DNA of 64,000 nucleotides from Candidatus Rifleibacteriota bacterium (GCA_015233565.1 JADFXM010000023.1:45595-109594), one strand, 5' to 3'; shown: positions 1-9,660, numbered from the stretch's first letter. Translations and numbers: made by a program. Notes: generated by a model not told the origin, from the letters alone.

Positions 1-318
1 AGGAAAAGTGGTGATTTCACCAGAATTTTCAAGAGAAGCAATTTCTTCTTTGGACAATGAAATCTGAAATTCTTTTTTTGAAAGTTTCCAGGAGCATCTT
101 AGGGTAAGTGTATCGTCGTTGGAATTGAATAAGAATATTCCTCCACGGCTGACACCTAATGTTCCAAGAATGAGGTGGAGAAGAGATTTTAATTGGACAT
201 CGAAACCAGTTACACGACAAAGCTCGCCGCCTATGTCACTCAAGGCACCAAGAACATATTCGTAGCGGAGAACCTGTTGTTGAAGCTGATCCGCGTCAGG
301 CTTAATCACCTGATCCAT
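1..318 (-). CDS. GAF-domain signalling protein (N-terminal part, cut by window edge)
   Basis: The reading frame opens with ATG at 318 and runs off the left edge, giving 106 residues. After about 30 helical residues, the segment with LLHLILGTLGVSRGGIFLF followed by a beta-rich stretch looks like the start of a GAF sensor domain. The output domain (kinase, phosphatase or cyclase) lies outside the window. A GGAGGAG ribosome site lies inside the end of the STAS gene just upstream, and the gap is 7 bases, so the two are probably translationally coupled. Coupling to a STAS protein suggests a partner-switching or phospho-signalling role; this is inference. Confidence 0.6.
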   Translation of the reverse strand, partial: MDQVIKPDADQLQQQVLRYEYVLGALSDIGGELCRVTGFDVQLKSLLHLILGTLGVSRGGIFLFNSNDDTLTLRCSWKLSKKEFQISLSKEEIASLENSGEITTFP

Positions 319-325
319 TAATTAT

Positions 326-682
326 TCAAACTCCTCCTTTGAATGCTTTAACTGCTTCAGTTTCGGCGTCAAAAGCCTGAGCAAATTGAAGCAAGCCCAT
401 CATTTCAAAAGTTTTTTTATTTGTTGGGGTAAGGTTGGTGAATGCAAGCTTTCCTTCAAGTTCTTCAATTGCTTCAATGACCCCAATTAAGATAGAAATT
501 CCGATACTGTTGATGAGCGGTGATTTCTCAAGATTAATTACAATTTTTTTAACTCCCTTTTTAAGGGATTCAGTGCAAATTGTATCAACTTTTTCTGCAC
601 CTAGATCATTCAAATACCCGTTGGTACGAATTATTAAGACGTCATTTTCCTGTTGATGGGACAACGAAAATTCTTCGGCCAT
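326..682 (-). CDS. STAS-domain anti-anti-sigma-like protein
   Basis: This 118-residue protein is one STAS domain, the fold of SpoIIAA/RsbV anti-anti-sigma factors, which bind a kinase or anti-sigma factor and are switched by phosphorylation of a conserved Ser. The segment VINLEKSPLINSIGISILIG matches the strand-loop-helix carrying that site (INSIG in place of the common DSSG). I chose ATG at 682 because GGGG lies 8 bases upstream; a TTG at 694 would add four residues. It follows the secreted-protein gene at 840-1379 and overlaps the ribosome site of the GAF gene. The partner kinase is not in this window. A second STAS protein lies at 61319-61675. Confidence 0.85.
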   Translation of the reverse strand: MAEEFSLSHQQENDVLIIRTNGYLNDLGAEKVDTICTESLKKGVKKIVINLEKSPLINSIGISILIGVIEAIEELEGKLAFTNLTPTNKKTFEMMGLLQFAQAFDAETEAVKAFKGGV

Positions 683-839
683 GTCAGACCCCAAAATAAA
701 TTTAAAGATTTCAATTTTCCAATGTCAAAAAGGGGCATTAATCAAAACAAAACTTACCACAATTTCCAATGTTAAACAACTTTTCATTCTAAATTATTTT
801 GGAAATTTTTTTGGGGGGGAAGAGGTTCCCGGTTTTGGC

Positions 840-1379
840 CTATTTTGGAGGCGAAAAAACACATCTCCAATTTTGATTATTATTTTTCCTATCCCCTTCC
901 CATCTTCCATTTGCAAAAAATTTGAATTCTATTGAATTTGTTCCAAATTCTTTGTAGTAAGCGGAATTTTGAAATAAGTTGGTGTCAACAATTTCCCAGG
1001 GTTGTAGTTCTCTGATTTGAACGTTTCCATCGCTGGATTTAATTGTGGGTTGAAAAGAGTAAATTACAAGCATTTGTCTTCTGTCGGGCATTTCGCAAAG
1101 AGTAAGGAAATTTCTGGATACACCGTTAAAATTGACCCAGAGGTTCACATTTCCTTCTTGAGTTAATGGTCCCCAATAAAGAACTGTTAAAGCAAATTCT
1201 CCTGGGCGCTCAAGCCAATCAAGTTTGACTTGAATCGCTCCATCGACCACATCCAGCATTACATCACTTGATGAGATTGGTTTGTCGGGTTTCAAATTTT
1301 CCATAGTGTTTCCAAAAAGAAGATTTGTAATAAACATCAAACGCACAATTAAAAAAAGAGTATAATTTATTTTTTTCAT
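840..1379 (-). CDS. Hypothetical secreted protein, 179 aa
   Basis: I do not recognise this family. The ATG at 1379 follows an AGGAGGT ribosome site at a good distance, and the protein starts with two lysines and a hydrophobic stretch to about residue 23, typical of a signal peptide. The mature part is rich in aromatic residues and alternating beta-like segments (FALTVLYWGPL, VNLWVNFNGV), so it may be a small beta-sandwich or a periplasmic/outer-surface domain. It sits between the propeller-like secreted protein and the STAS gene on the same strand. No catalytic motif is visible. Confidence 0.65.
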   Translation of the reverse strand: MKKINYTLFLIVRLMFITNLLFGNTMENLKPDKPISSSDVMLDVVDGAIQVKLDWLERPGEFALTVLYWGPLTQEGNVNLWVNFNGVSRNFLTLCEMPDRRQMLVIYSFQPTIKSSDGNVQIRELQPWEIVDTNLFQNSAYYKEFGTNSIEFKFFANGRWEGDRKNNNQNWRCVFSPPK

Positions 1380-1538
1380 TTTTTTACCTCCTAGTCTTTC
1401 GAATGACATTCAAAGCAATTCCTATGCCATGAAGTCTGTAATAGTTAAGAGGTCTGAGGATACTCATTTTTTTTAGCCTGTTTGGCTGTTTTGGTTTAGG
1501 GAAAACAAAAAAATGTGCAAATAATATACAAAAATTGG

Positions 1539-4352
1539 TCATTTTTCGATAGGTTCTAAAATCCCTCCCCTGAAAAGTCTATAACCATTTCTTGAACCTC
1601 GAATTAACCAAATACTTCGCATTCCTGACAATCCAAGAGGGATTTGGGAGGCTTCATCAATTTGGATTTCTGAGGAAAAAGGAATGTTTTCCTCAAAAAA
1701 ATTGCTTTTTTCCCTACCCATGGAGGAAAGGGAAATTCCAATTTCACTAATGGTCTGGCCAAACTTTAGGAGTTCATCAATATCGGATTCATCGAGCCTC
1801 TCGTTACTCAATTCTTTTGTGGCGATTTTTCCTAAATGAGACAGAGTTTTCGATAGCAAGTTGTTTGTTTTTTCTAAAAGGTTTTTGTCTTCTGTTGCAA
1901 TTGAACCATTCTGTTTTTCAAGTATTTTCAAAAGTTGATCAGTTTTAATTTGAATTTCTTCTGATAATATTTCTAATTGATTATAAAATTCAGGGTAGGG
2001 GTCAACATAAATTTCTGGAGAGTGGAATAGATCGACTTTCTCCATAATTTCGGTATCTGAGTGTTCTTCGGTTTCCATTATTTTTCCGGTGGTCGAGGAG
2101 TTGGAAAAGTCCTTTCGGGCGAGTGAAAACAAAGCAAGAATTCTTGTTTTGAAAAGATTTTTCCATTTTTGGTTGTCTACCGAAGTCAGTGAATTTAATG
2201 AATTAGTAAAAAAGTGGTTATTAAAAAGAAACAAGATTTCATTAAAGTAAGGTCTTTGCCAAAAATTCTCGGGCAAAAGAGATTCTTTTACAGTTAAGGA
2301 TTCGAATAGTTTTTCGACCTCAGGATTTTTTGTTGATGAAAGGCTATTTGAAGAAGAATTTGTTTTTTCTGTGATTCCAAAGAGCTCAAGGACGTCTCTA
2401 AAAGTTGGATTTTGGTTTATTTTCAATCTTTTAAATTCCTGAGAAAGCTCAAAAAGGATGTCCTGATCGATAAAATTTCTGGGTGCAAGAAAAAATAGAT
2501 TTGCTTTGGAAACCTCACTTAAATTTGTTGAATCCAACAAAAATTTTTTCAGAAAAAGGGTTTCCTTTTCTGGGGTCAAAAGTTCGGAGAATTGACTAGC
2601 TTTTTTGGGAAAAAAAGCGTCAAAGGACTCACATAATTCCTGGCCTTTTTTTCCGCCATGGAAGAAATCCAGTAATAGAGAGAGGTTGTTTAAAATTTCA
2701 CAAATAGGAGATCCAAGATATTTTGTTGTTTTCAATAAATACAATAGAGAAAGAAAGAAGCGACATTCTTGCACATTGTTGGAATTTTCAATTCTGGTTT
2801 GAGAAAAAAGGGTGAAAAGACGGTTTAAGGCTTCATTTGATTTATCATTAATGATGCAGCTTTTTATTTGAGATTGGGAGAAATTAATTTTCTTGGATAG
2901 GATTTCTGACTCGCCGATTTCATGGCTGTAAATTATTTTTAAATCGTGAAAAACCATTGATCGAATTTCTTCTTGTAGAATCAATGCTTTTTTTTCAACT
3001 ACAGAAAAGTCAGAATTTTCAAGAAGTGCTGCAAGAGAGAAAAATGCCCAGGTTTTCAGGAAAGGATTATTCAAGTCATCTTCCGAAAATTTTTGCCATT
3101 TATCAAAAGATTCTTTTTCCAAAGTTTTAACAATTTGGAAAAAAATTGGGCAGAGAAGGTTTTTTTCAATATATTCTCTGCAATAAAAAAAATGAAGAAA
3201 AAAAAGGAAGAAAGCAGAGTCGAGTGAGATATAGCTGTCAGTTTGTGAAAAATAATTGTTTAAATAGAGATCAGAAAAGGAGGAATTGTTTTCCCTTGGG
3301 ATTGAAAATCCAATGTGTTCGATCTCTGAAGCAATTTTTTTTAGTTCTTCAGCATCGAAATCAGAATTCTTTGCCAGTTTAAAGAAATTGAAAGTGGAAT
3401 TTTTCTTTCCACATGTTTTTTCAACCGATAAGACGAATTTTTCCCCGGATTTTTTAATAATGGCAATTTTTCCGTCATTAAAGTCGCTTTGAGCTTGCAG
3501 AGTATCGGAAAAAGTGGAATTTGAGTTCTCAAGGGTCTCCGGATCGAAGAAGCTTATTTTATTTTCTCTTTTAAGGAGAATTTCTTCAGAGTTTGGTGCA
3601 AAAACGGGTTTGAAGCTTGAATCAAATGAAAAGTCCAGAGGGCGAATTTCAGAGGGTTTCTTCAGAATTGTCTGGTTATCTTCATTCTGGGAAAAAAGAT
3701 CTGCCAGGAAAATTTTTTTTGATGTGGACAATAAAGAGGAAGAAAAACCATCTCCTAACGAAAAGTGTTCAAAGTCACCAGAAACAAGACAAATATCTCT
3801 TTTTCCGGTGGTGGTAATGGAACGAAGCTCACCAACTCCATTTTTTCCACACAAAAAAAAGATTCGCTCGAATTTTTTTTGAGGGAAAAACTTGGGGTCG
3901 TTGAAAGAAAGTCTTGGTATCCAAACCTGAAACTCATCCTGAAGAGGGGAATTAGTAATTTTTTTTATTTTCCCAGTGGTTAATTCAATTTTGAAAATAT
4001 CAAATGACTGATCTGATTTGCCGGTGTAAAAAATGTCGGTTCCATCATTTGAGAAGCATAATGAAGTAATTCCACCTGGGTTTTCCAAGAGCGTGGATAA
4101 CTTTTTAGAGTTTATTTCCAGAATTTGAATTTTCGTCAATGCTTCCTTCCCTGATAGAAAGGCAATAGAGTTACTATCAGGGGAAAAAACTGGGCAAGAA
4201 ATTTTTTCGACGGATTCAAAAACCGGGCCACCTATACAGGGTATGGAAGAAAGCAGGAGGAAAAAAAGAAATAGGATTTGCAAGGAACGAGTAGAAAAAA
4301 AATATTTGCTCAAGTTTTTTTGGAATATCATCGTGAGTAGACTTTTAGACAT
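1539..4352 (-). CDS. Large secreted protein with N-terminal TolB/WD40-like repeats
   Basis: This is a ~937-residue protein with an N-terminal hydrophobic signal (LQILFLFFLLLSSIPCIGGP). Residues ~45-330 carry PD40/TolB-style propeller repeats, for example CPVFSPDSNSIAFLSG and LCFSNDGTDIFYTGKSD, where an SxDG-like turn is followed by an aliphatic strand. The remaining ~600 residues are mostly helical, Lys/Glu/Ser/Phe-rich and unrecognised. The start is uncertain: ATG at 4352 has only an AGGA too close to it, and ATG at 4331 or TTG at 4403 are alternatives. It follows the HEAT-repeat gene on the same strand. Propellers of this type act as periplasmic or surface scaffolds; no specific role can be given. 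Confidence 0.6.
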   Translation of the reverse strand: MSKSLLTMIFQKNLSKYFFSTRSLQILFLFFLLLSSIPCIGGPVFESVEKISCPVFSPDSNSIAFLSGKEALTKIQILEINSKKLSTLLENPGGITSLCFSNDGTDIFYTGKSDQSFDIFKIELTTGKIKKITNSPLQDEFQVWIPRLSFNDPKFFPQKKFERIFFLCGKNGVGELRSITTTGKRDICLVSGDFEHFSLGDGFSSSLLSTSKKIFLADLFSQNEDNQTILKKPSEIRPLDFSFDSSFKPVFAPNSEEILLKRENKISFFDPETLENSNSTFSDTLQAQSDFNDGKIAIIKKSGEKFVLSVEKTCGKKNSTFNFFKLAKNSDFDAEELKKIASEIEHIGFSIPRENNSSFSDLYLNNYFSQTDSYISLDSAFFLFFLHFFYCREYIEKNLLCPIFFQIVKTLEKESFDKWQKFSEDDLNNPFLKTWAFFSLAALLENSDFSVVEKKALILQEEIRSMVFHDLKIIYSHEIGESEILSKKINFSQSQIKSCIINDKSNEALNRLFTLFSQTRIENSNNVQECRFFLSLLYLLKTTKYLGSPICEILNNLSLLLDFFHGGKKGQELCESFDAFFPKKASQFSELLTPEKETLFLKKFLLDSTNLSEVSKANLFFLAPRNFIDQDILFELSQEFKRLKINQNPTFRDVLELFGITEKTNSSSNSLSSTKNPEVEKLFESLTVKESLLPENFWQRPYFNEILFLFNNHFFTNSLNSLTSVDNQKWKNLFKTRILALFSLARKDFSNSSTTGKIMETEEHSDTEIMEKVDLFHSPEIYVDPYPEFYNQLEILSEEIQIKTDQLLKILEKQNGSIATEDKNLLEKTNNLLSKTLSHLGKIATKELSNERLDESDIDELLKFGQTISEIGISLSSMGREKSNFFEENIPFSSEIQIDEASQIPLGLSGMRSIWLIRGSRNGYRLFRGGILEPIEK

Positions 4353-4628
4353 TCCTGGATATTTGATATTAGAAGCACTTTTCAATCCCTGGTTTTTTTG
4401 CAAAAAGCGAGTTTGCCAATTTGGAAGCCTTAATTATTGGCCTTCGAAAAATTTCAAAAAAAATTGAGTCTAAAAAACTGTAAAACCTTATTATTAAGAA
4501 AAGCCTGAAATCGGGAAGCATCATTTTTTGTAGAAGAGATTTGGGGACAAAATTTCCCCCAATTTTGCTGTAAAATGTGAATAAAAGAAATTACAAAAGA
4601 GTGGATTTTGTAGCATTCATATTCTCTG

Positions 4629-6674
4629 TCAATTTCCGATATAGATGAAAATTAGAGTAGCAAGCATGAGTATCCAAGCTATTGTGGCAAGAATAAGAAC
4701 AATTTTAGTAATTTTTGCCCTTTTTTGCCTGGTTTTTTCGTCGTTTCCGGAAAAAAGGTTTTTAATTTGATTTTCCTGATTTGGTTGTTTTTCCTCTGCT
4801 GATTTTGCAGAAAGTGGATTTTCGGGGGAGAGATTTTGGGGTTCGGCAGACAGCGCTTTTTCTTCGCCTTTTATAAGGTCTTCAGGGGAGCTTATTTTGC
4901 CTAAGGCAATTGACAATTTTTCCGAAACTAACTTTAGAGTTTTCTTAATAGTCGGTTTAAGACTATCAGATGAATTTTTTTCGGCGGCCAGGATAGCTCT
5001 AAGAAGTTCTCTGTCAGGATTTGCAGCAAAAACTAATCCGATTTTTTCAATCAGTTCAGGAGAAAGCTCTTTCTCAAAAGCCTTTATCAGAGGTTCTCGG
5101 ACTAGGGAAAAATCGACTAACATGGTTGCGGGGATTACCATTGAACGTTGACGGGGGCTGGAAGATTGAAGCATTCCCGCAATAAGGCTTTTAATTTGGA
5201 GCCTATCAATACCTACGAAGGTTCGAGTGGCCTGAAGGCGGATTTTTCCATGTTTATTCTGCATTAATTGAGGGAGGTAAATTGCAAGAAAATCTGAATC
5301 AAGATGTGCCAGTGCCTCAATAGAGGCACAAACTGTCTCGGGATTTTCACCATCAATAAAAGGTTTTATTAGGGATGCATCTTCCGATGTTCCTGATCTT
5401 CCAATTGCTTTGATTATCGCTGCTTGTTCCTTAGGTTTGGCTGATTTTAAGTTGAAAACCAACTTTCCCTTATTTTTTAAGAATTCATCTCTGGAAAGTC
5501 TGGAAAGAATTTGAAGTCGGGAAGTTAAATCGCTTTTTTCAAAATCATCGAAGGAAAGGGTTGCACCAGAGGCGAGGGAGGCTTGAGAAGTAGAAAGATC
5601 CTTTTCTTCGATTTGAATCTCCGGCAATGAAAAAGCAGAGCCCTGAGCTTTGTCTTCAGATTGAGAGGCGGATGCCGAGAGCGATTCTCGAAGTAATCTT
5701 TCCTCTTCTTTTTTGACTCTTTCCTTTAGTTGGTCATGAAAATCTTGGGCAGTTTCTTTTATTTTTTTTGTTTCGGCGAGTGCTCTTATAACCCCTAATA
5801 ATACCCCTTTAATCAAATTTTGGTGTTGTTGTTTTAATGATCTGCTTAGCCAATAGAGTTTAAATGGGAGCTCGATATGCGCGTTTGCTTGCATAATCTG
5901 ACTGACTCTCATCAACAATCTAGTATCATTGCATTCGCTCAGGAACCTCAAGAGGTGTGGTTCAATTTCCAGGTATGGAAATGAGATTGCGTGATGGAGA
6001 GCCAGAACTCTTTCACCAGGGTTTTTGGAAAAAAGAAGTGTAACCAAATGGCGAAGAGCTGCAGCTTTATCCCATCTGTAGAGTGCTTGGATGGCTTGAG
6101 CCCGGATACTTGTGTTGGGACTAGTCAATAATGGAGTGACCAAGCTTGGAAGGTCATTAGGATCGACGATCTCAAGGGCACTTAGAGCAGTAGTAAGAAC
6201 GGTTGGGTCAGGATGACGACAAAGCTCTATTAAAGCAGGTGAATCAATAGAACTTCCAAATTTTTTTAAAAACTGGCAAATCGTAGGAAGGACTGGTGTG
6301 GGAAGTTCATTCCATCTAGCGGTTCGAAGAATGTCAGATGCAAGGATGGCTTCTGATGATGATAAAAAAGAAATTGTTATAGCAATTTCCTCAAATCTGT
6401 CAGGTTGTTTAAGCAAATTTTGAAGTTCGCCGAGGGTAACAGCGGGTTTCCGTCCAGTGAGCTTCATACTTTGAATTTTGATTGTTTTTCTAACCTGAAA
6501 AGCCTGGACGGTGTCTGAAATTTTGGGGAGTGAAGAATTGAGCAATTGCCCAATAGATGTCGAAGGGATATTTTCTTCGATCTCTGATAAGGCATTCATA
6601 ACAAGCGTTCCATCTCCGCTTGTTAATGCTCCTAAGATCTCTTCAGCTTTTAATGATGATTTTGAGGAAACCAT
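4629..6674 (-). CDS. HEAT-repeat protein with C-terminal membrane anchor
   Basis: The 681-residue product is a succession of paired helices of HEAT type (such as DASLIKPFIDGENPETVCAS and SSPRQRSMVIPATMLVDFSL). A charged linker follows, and one hydrophobic segment near the C-terminus (IVLILATIAWILMLATLIF) ends the protein, giving a tail-anchored cytoplasmic scaffold. HEAT arrays bind other proteins; no enzyme domain is visible. A clear paralogue lies at 58894-61305, with shared segments around DFSLVREPL and DFSLIRERL. The gene lies 63 bases downstream of mazG and upstream of the secreted propeller protein. ATG at 6674 has only a weak ribosome site. Confidence 0.75.
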   Translation of the reverse strand: MVSSKSSLKAEEILGALTSGDGTLVMNALSEIEENIPSTSIGQLLNSSLPKISDTVQAFQVRKTIKIQSMKLTGRKPAVTLGELQNLLKQPDRFEEIAITISFLSSSEAILASDILRTARWNELPTPVLPTICQFLKKFGSSIDSPALIELCRHPDPTVLTTALSALEIVDPNDLPSLVTPLLTSPNTSIRAQAIQALYRWDKAAALRHLVTLLFSKNPGERVLALHHAISFPYLEIEPHLLRFLSECNDTRLLMRVSQIMQANAHIELPFKLYWLSRSLKQQHQNLIKGVLLGVIRALAETKKIKETAQDFHDQLKERVKKEEERLLRESLSASASQSEDKAQGSAFSLPEIQIEEKDLSTSQASLASGATLSFDDFEKSDLTSRLQILSRLSRDEFLKNKGKLVFNLKSAKPKEQAAIIKAIGRSGTSEDASLIKPFIDGENPETVCASIEALAHLDSDFLAIYLPQLMQNKHGKIRLQATRTFVGIDRLQIKSLIAGMLQSSSPRQRSMVIPATMLVDFSLVREPLIKAFEKELSPELIEKIGLVFAANPDRELLRAILAAEKNSSDSLKPTIKKTLKLVSEKLSIALGKISSPEDLIKGEEKALSAEPQNLSPENPLSAKSAEEKQPNQENQIKNLFSGNDEKTRQKRAKITKIVLILATIAWILMLATLIFIYIGN

Positions 6675-6737
6675 GTTAAAATTCTATTACATTTAAATAT
6701 TCTAATCAATTTGAAAAAAATAAAAAATAGGATTAAG

Positions 6738-7559
6738 TCAATTTTCAATTTTTTCCTTTTTTTTAATTTTGTTCCAGATTTTGTCTAGCTCTTGAATTGG
6801 AAAATCTTTCCAATTCCCCATATTTTCGATAATTTGTTCGAGTTCCGAAAAGCGTTTTATAAATTTTTCGTTGGAAATTTTTAAAGCATCTTCAGGATTG
6901 ATTCCAAGAAGGCGGGAAAAATTAATGACTGAAAAAAGCAGATCTCCTAATTCTTCCGTTATTTTCTCTTGATTTGAAACTGTGAGTACATCTTTTAATT
7001 CGGAAGTTTCTTCAGAAATTTTGTTAAAACATTCTGAAATATTTGGGAAGTCAAAGCCGACTTTTTTTGCTTCTTCCTGAATGTGAAGAGAAGACTTCAT
7101 GGAAGAATGAAAGTTCATATAACTATTCATTCTGAAAGCAATTCGACTTTTTTCCTTTTTTTCCTCAACCTTCAGATCTTTCCAGGTTTCGACAACTTTT
7201 TCAGCAGTGAGGTTAGGATCTTTTTCTTCTGTTTTTTGAAAAACGTGAGGGTGCCTATCTACTAATTTTCGATTTATCCCTTGGAGGACTTCTAATATGC
7301 TAAATTCACCTTTTTCAATAGCCAGTTGGGACTGGAAAATAATCAACATCAGTAAATCGCCAAGTTCTTCGCAGATTTCAAGCGGGCCATTTTTTTGAAT
7401 GGCTTCGATTACTTCTTCCGTTTCTTCGCTAAAATACTTTGTTAAAGTTTTGCTGGTTTGTTGGCGGTCCCAGGGGCAACCGGAAGGGCTGCGCAGGATT
7501 GCCATTATTTCAATTAATCTCAAAAAATTCTGAGAAACCTCTGTGGTGTTTTCGAGCAT
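6738..7559 (-). CDS. mazG: Nucleoside triphosphate pyrophosphohydrolase MazG
   Basis: The protein (273 aa) carries two MazG domains, as in full-length MazG, which hydrolyses (d)NTPs to NMP and pyrophosphate for nucleotide-pool cleaning or (p)ppGpp control. The N-terminal family hallmark SPSGCPWDRQQT is present. Metal-binding ExxE and ExxD motifs are seen in both halves (FSEETEEVIEA with ICEELGDLLMLI, then ITEELGDLLFSV). ATG at 7559 is chosen because GAGG lies 6 bases upstream; a longer frame back to 7607 lacks such support. It opens the minus-strand run that continues to the HEAT-repeat gene. Confidence 0.95.
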   Translation of the reverse strand: MLENTTEVSQNFLRLIEIMAILRSPSGCPWDRQQTSKTLTKYFSEETEEVIEAIQKNGPLEICEELGDLLMLIIFQSQLAIEKGEFSILEVLQGINRKLVDRHPHVFQKTEEKDPNLTAEKVVETWKDLKVEEKKEKSRIAFRMNSYMNFHSSMKSSLHIQEEAKKVGFDFPNISECFNKISEETSELKDVLTVSNQEKITEELGDLLFSVINFSRLLGINPEDALKISNEKFIKRFSELEQIIENMGNWKDFPIQELDKIWNKIKKKEKIEN

Positions 7560-7607
7560 TTTTTTCCTCAATTTATGAAACATTAAGAGTCTTTTGAAAA
7601 ACTTCAA

Positions 7608-7984
7608 TTTTCAGGTAATGTAAGAGTCCTATGTGATAGGACTCGTGATGGCATATGAAAACAATCTTTTTTCGAATAGCGAAAAAAGTTAGTTAATTCG
7701 ATTTCGATACACATAAAACAACTTCACCTGATTGTGGAGAGGATACCGAATTAGTATAAAACAAATTTGTAACAATTCATATTAAAACTTTCCCTACTGC
7801 TTCAATAATCTTGCAGTATTGATTTTCGTCCTCAATTGTGAAGTCACTTTTTTGATGGTAGTGAACTAATAGTTGAAGTCAAAGCTTTTTAAGTTCATTG
7901 AAAGATTCAAACTTAAATTAGCGTGAAATACAATTTGAAAAAGTGGATTTTCCTGTGCACATAAAACCGATTATGGAAATTGGT
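7608..7984. other. Intergenic region upstream of mazG with a short hairpin
   Basis: No gene is visible. A 9-bp stem with a 3-base loop lies at 7624-7644 (GAGTCCTAT / ATAGGACTC), about 65 bases upstream of the mazG start and in its likely leader or promoter region. It lacks a T-run on either strand, so it is not a standard terminator. A second inverted repeat, CTTTTTTCG/CGAAAAAAG, lies near 7671-7693. Confidence 0.5.
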
Positions 7985-8020
7985 AAAAAAAGAGGACGTG
8001 CTTTGTCAAAAGCACGTCCT
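7985..8020 (-). terminator. Rho-independent terminator of the 8040-8978 gene
   Basis: A perfect 12-bp stem (AGGACGTGCTTT / AAAGCACGTCCT, 7993-8020) with a 4-base loop is followed on the minus strand by a run of T. It lies 20 bases past the stop of the secreted low-complexity protein. Confidence 0.9.
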
Positions 8021-8039
8021 TGCATGGTCAAAATTAAGA

Positions 8040-8978
8040 CTAATTAACAGGAACTCCGGTGGGGAAAAAACCAGTTGGAGTTATTTGTCCTTTACCAACC
8101 GAAATTTCTCGAGGTGGCAAGTTTTGAGGGTAAAAGGAACCTTGATTATTCTGGTAGCCTGGGTTGTAATACATGGTTCCGTTGCTTCCGGCTACGGACG
8201 AACCCGAGTTGATTTGCTGTGTTTTTAATAAAGAACTGAGCATGACCGCCAATTGAGTAGCTCTCATTTGGACATTGTTAAAATCATTCAAAAGTATATA
8301 GAATTTAATCTTGCTAAGACGGTCATCGATTTCAATAATCAGAGGTTGATAAGCTGGGTCTAAAGTCGTTCGTCTAAGAGCCGATTGAGCATTGTTAACA
8401 TGGCCGATTACTAGAGCATTTTTTAAATAATCGCGGGGATTGAGAGAGCAACGTACCATATTCAAATCTGAAATTATCATGGTTAAAAGAGTGACGACGA
8501 CTTGGTCATTTGGGTTGATGAAGAATCCATTAGGTCTAACTGTTGCTGGATTAACAGGATAAGCAGTTGTGTTTCCTGGATAGGTGGTTCCATTACTTGG
8601 ATAGGCAGTCGAATTTTGAGGATACGCTGCAGTGTTTCCAGGGATGGTTTGTGGGTTTATCCATTTCTTTCCAGGGCAGGGGGGGCCTTTTCTGGATGAG
8701 AGGGTATTCCAGGGTTGTTGCGGGCAAGGGGCGCCCTGAGAAACTTGGCCAGTTGGGCATTGGTTAGATTGTCCTTGGCCGCATTGGGAATTTTGTCCAG
8801 TTGGATAAGGAAGAGTTTGCCCGGTTTGAGGCACAGGGTTCGGAGGGAGAGGTTGATATTGCCCGTTTTGGGAAGCCTGTCCAGTGGGGTCAGGGGCTGG
8901 TTCAGAACCCCCCGCAATAAGCGTGGTAGCTAAGGTAAATAGTAAACCTGCTAGAATGAGCATTTTTCCAAGTTTCAT
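8040..8978 (-). CDS. Secreted Pro/Gln/Gly/Asn-rich low-complexity protein
   Basis: This 312-residue protein has a clear signal peptide (KMLILAGLLFTLATTLIAGG). An extended low-complexity part follows: PTGQ-type repeats around residues 30-100, then about five TAYPxN/TTYPGN-type repeats around residues 115-140. A helical domain at about residues 150-240 contains ALVIGHVNNAQSALRRTTLD, and a Gly/Asn/Tyr-rich tail ends it. The ATG follows AAAGGAGG at good spacing. It has its own hairpin terminator and is divergent from the gene at 9067, so it is probably a single-gene unit, well expressed. I do not recognise the family; a surface, sheath or wall-associated role is inference. Confidence 0.75.
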   Translation of the reverse strand: MKLGKMLILAGLLFTLATTLIAGGSEPAPDPTGQASQNGQYQPLPPNPVPQTGQTLPYPTGQNSQCGQGQSNQCPTGQVSQGAPCPQQPWNTLSSRKGPPCPGKKWINPQTIPGNTAAYPQNSTAYPSNGTTYPGNTTAYPVNPATVRPNGFFINPNDQVVVTLLTMIISDLNMVRCSLNPRDYLKNALVIGHVNNAQSALRRTTLDPAYQPLIIEIDDRLSKIKFYILLNDFNNVQMRATQLAVMLSSLLKTQQINSGSSVAGSNGTMYYNPGYQNNQGSFYPQNLPPREISVGKGQITPTGFFPTGVPVN

Positions 8979-9066
8979 ATTCTTCCTCCTTTATATCTGA
9001 AAGAAAAAAAGTTGATTCTAAAATAAATATACCATAGAATCAGAAAAACCGGAAGGAAAGCAAGCG

Positions 9067-9540
9067 ATGAAAAGAAAAAAAAAAGGTGGAATTTCGTACA
9101 ATTTACTTGCGATAGTTTTGCTGACTTTTTCAATAACTTTGCTTATTGCCTCCTATAAATCTCTGAGAAGATCATTTAGCGGAATTGTGATTCAAAAAAG
9201 CCAAAATACCGGAATTTTCCCAGATTGTTGGTTAATATTATGTAGTGAACCTGAGGAATATTTTTCCAGCATTTCTTTTAGAGGTAAGACCAACTATTCT
9301 GGAAAAATGGTTGGGATTTCAAGTATAGCTTTTGAAGATTGTCGTTATGGCTCAAGAATTAGCAAGGAATCATTTTCTCCTTTTTTGGTTGTTGATGAAG
9401 TTAAATACTTGGATTTAGGTGTTACCTGGGGATTTTTTTCATTAGCTGGAATAATTGCTTCTTTTTTGATTTATTTTCAGAAATTTCAAAAGAAGGCTGA
9501 TGATGAGGAAATTTCGAGCGATTTCCTGGGGGATGATTGA
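9067..9540 (+). CDS. Hypothetical membrane protein with two transmembrane helices
   Basis: The 157-residue product has a basic N-terminus, a first hydrophobic helix at about residues 11-29 (LLAIVLLTFSITLLIASY), an ~85-residue soluble loop and a second helix at about residues 119-138 (WGFFSLAGIIASFLIYF). An acidic tail follows. By the positive-inside rule the loop is probably outside the cytoplasm. A GGAAGG ribosome site precedes the ATG. The family is not recognised. It is divergent from the low-complexity secreted protein and shares its 88-base upstream region. Confidence 0.7.
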   Translation: MKRKKKGGISYNLLAIVLLTFSITLLIASYKSLRRSFSGIVIQKSQNTGIFPDCWLILCSEPEEYFSSISFRGKTNYSGKMVGISSIAFEDCRYGSRISKESFSPFLVVDEVKYLDLGVTWGFFSLAGIIASFLIYFQKFQKKADDEEISSDFLGDD

Positions 9541-9660
9541 GCTAAAAATGTGCAAATTTAGCTCAGGATTGTTAGAATTTGGCAGATTTTTGTTTCAAAT
9601 TCATACATTTATTTTGATGTGAAGTACCAATCTAGTGTTAAAAACGCATGAAACCGTTGT

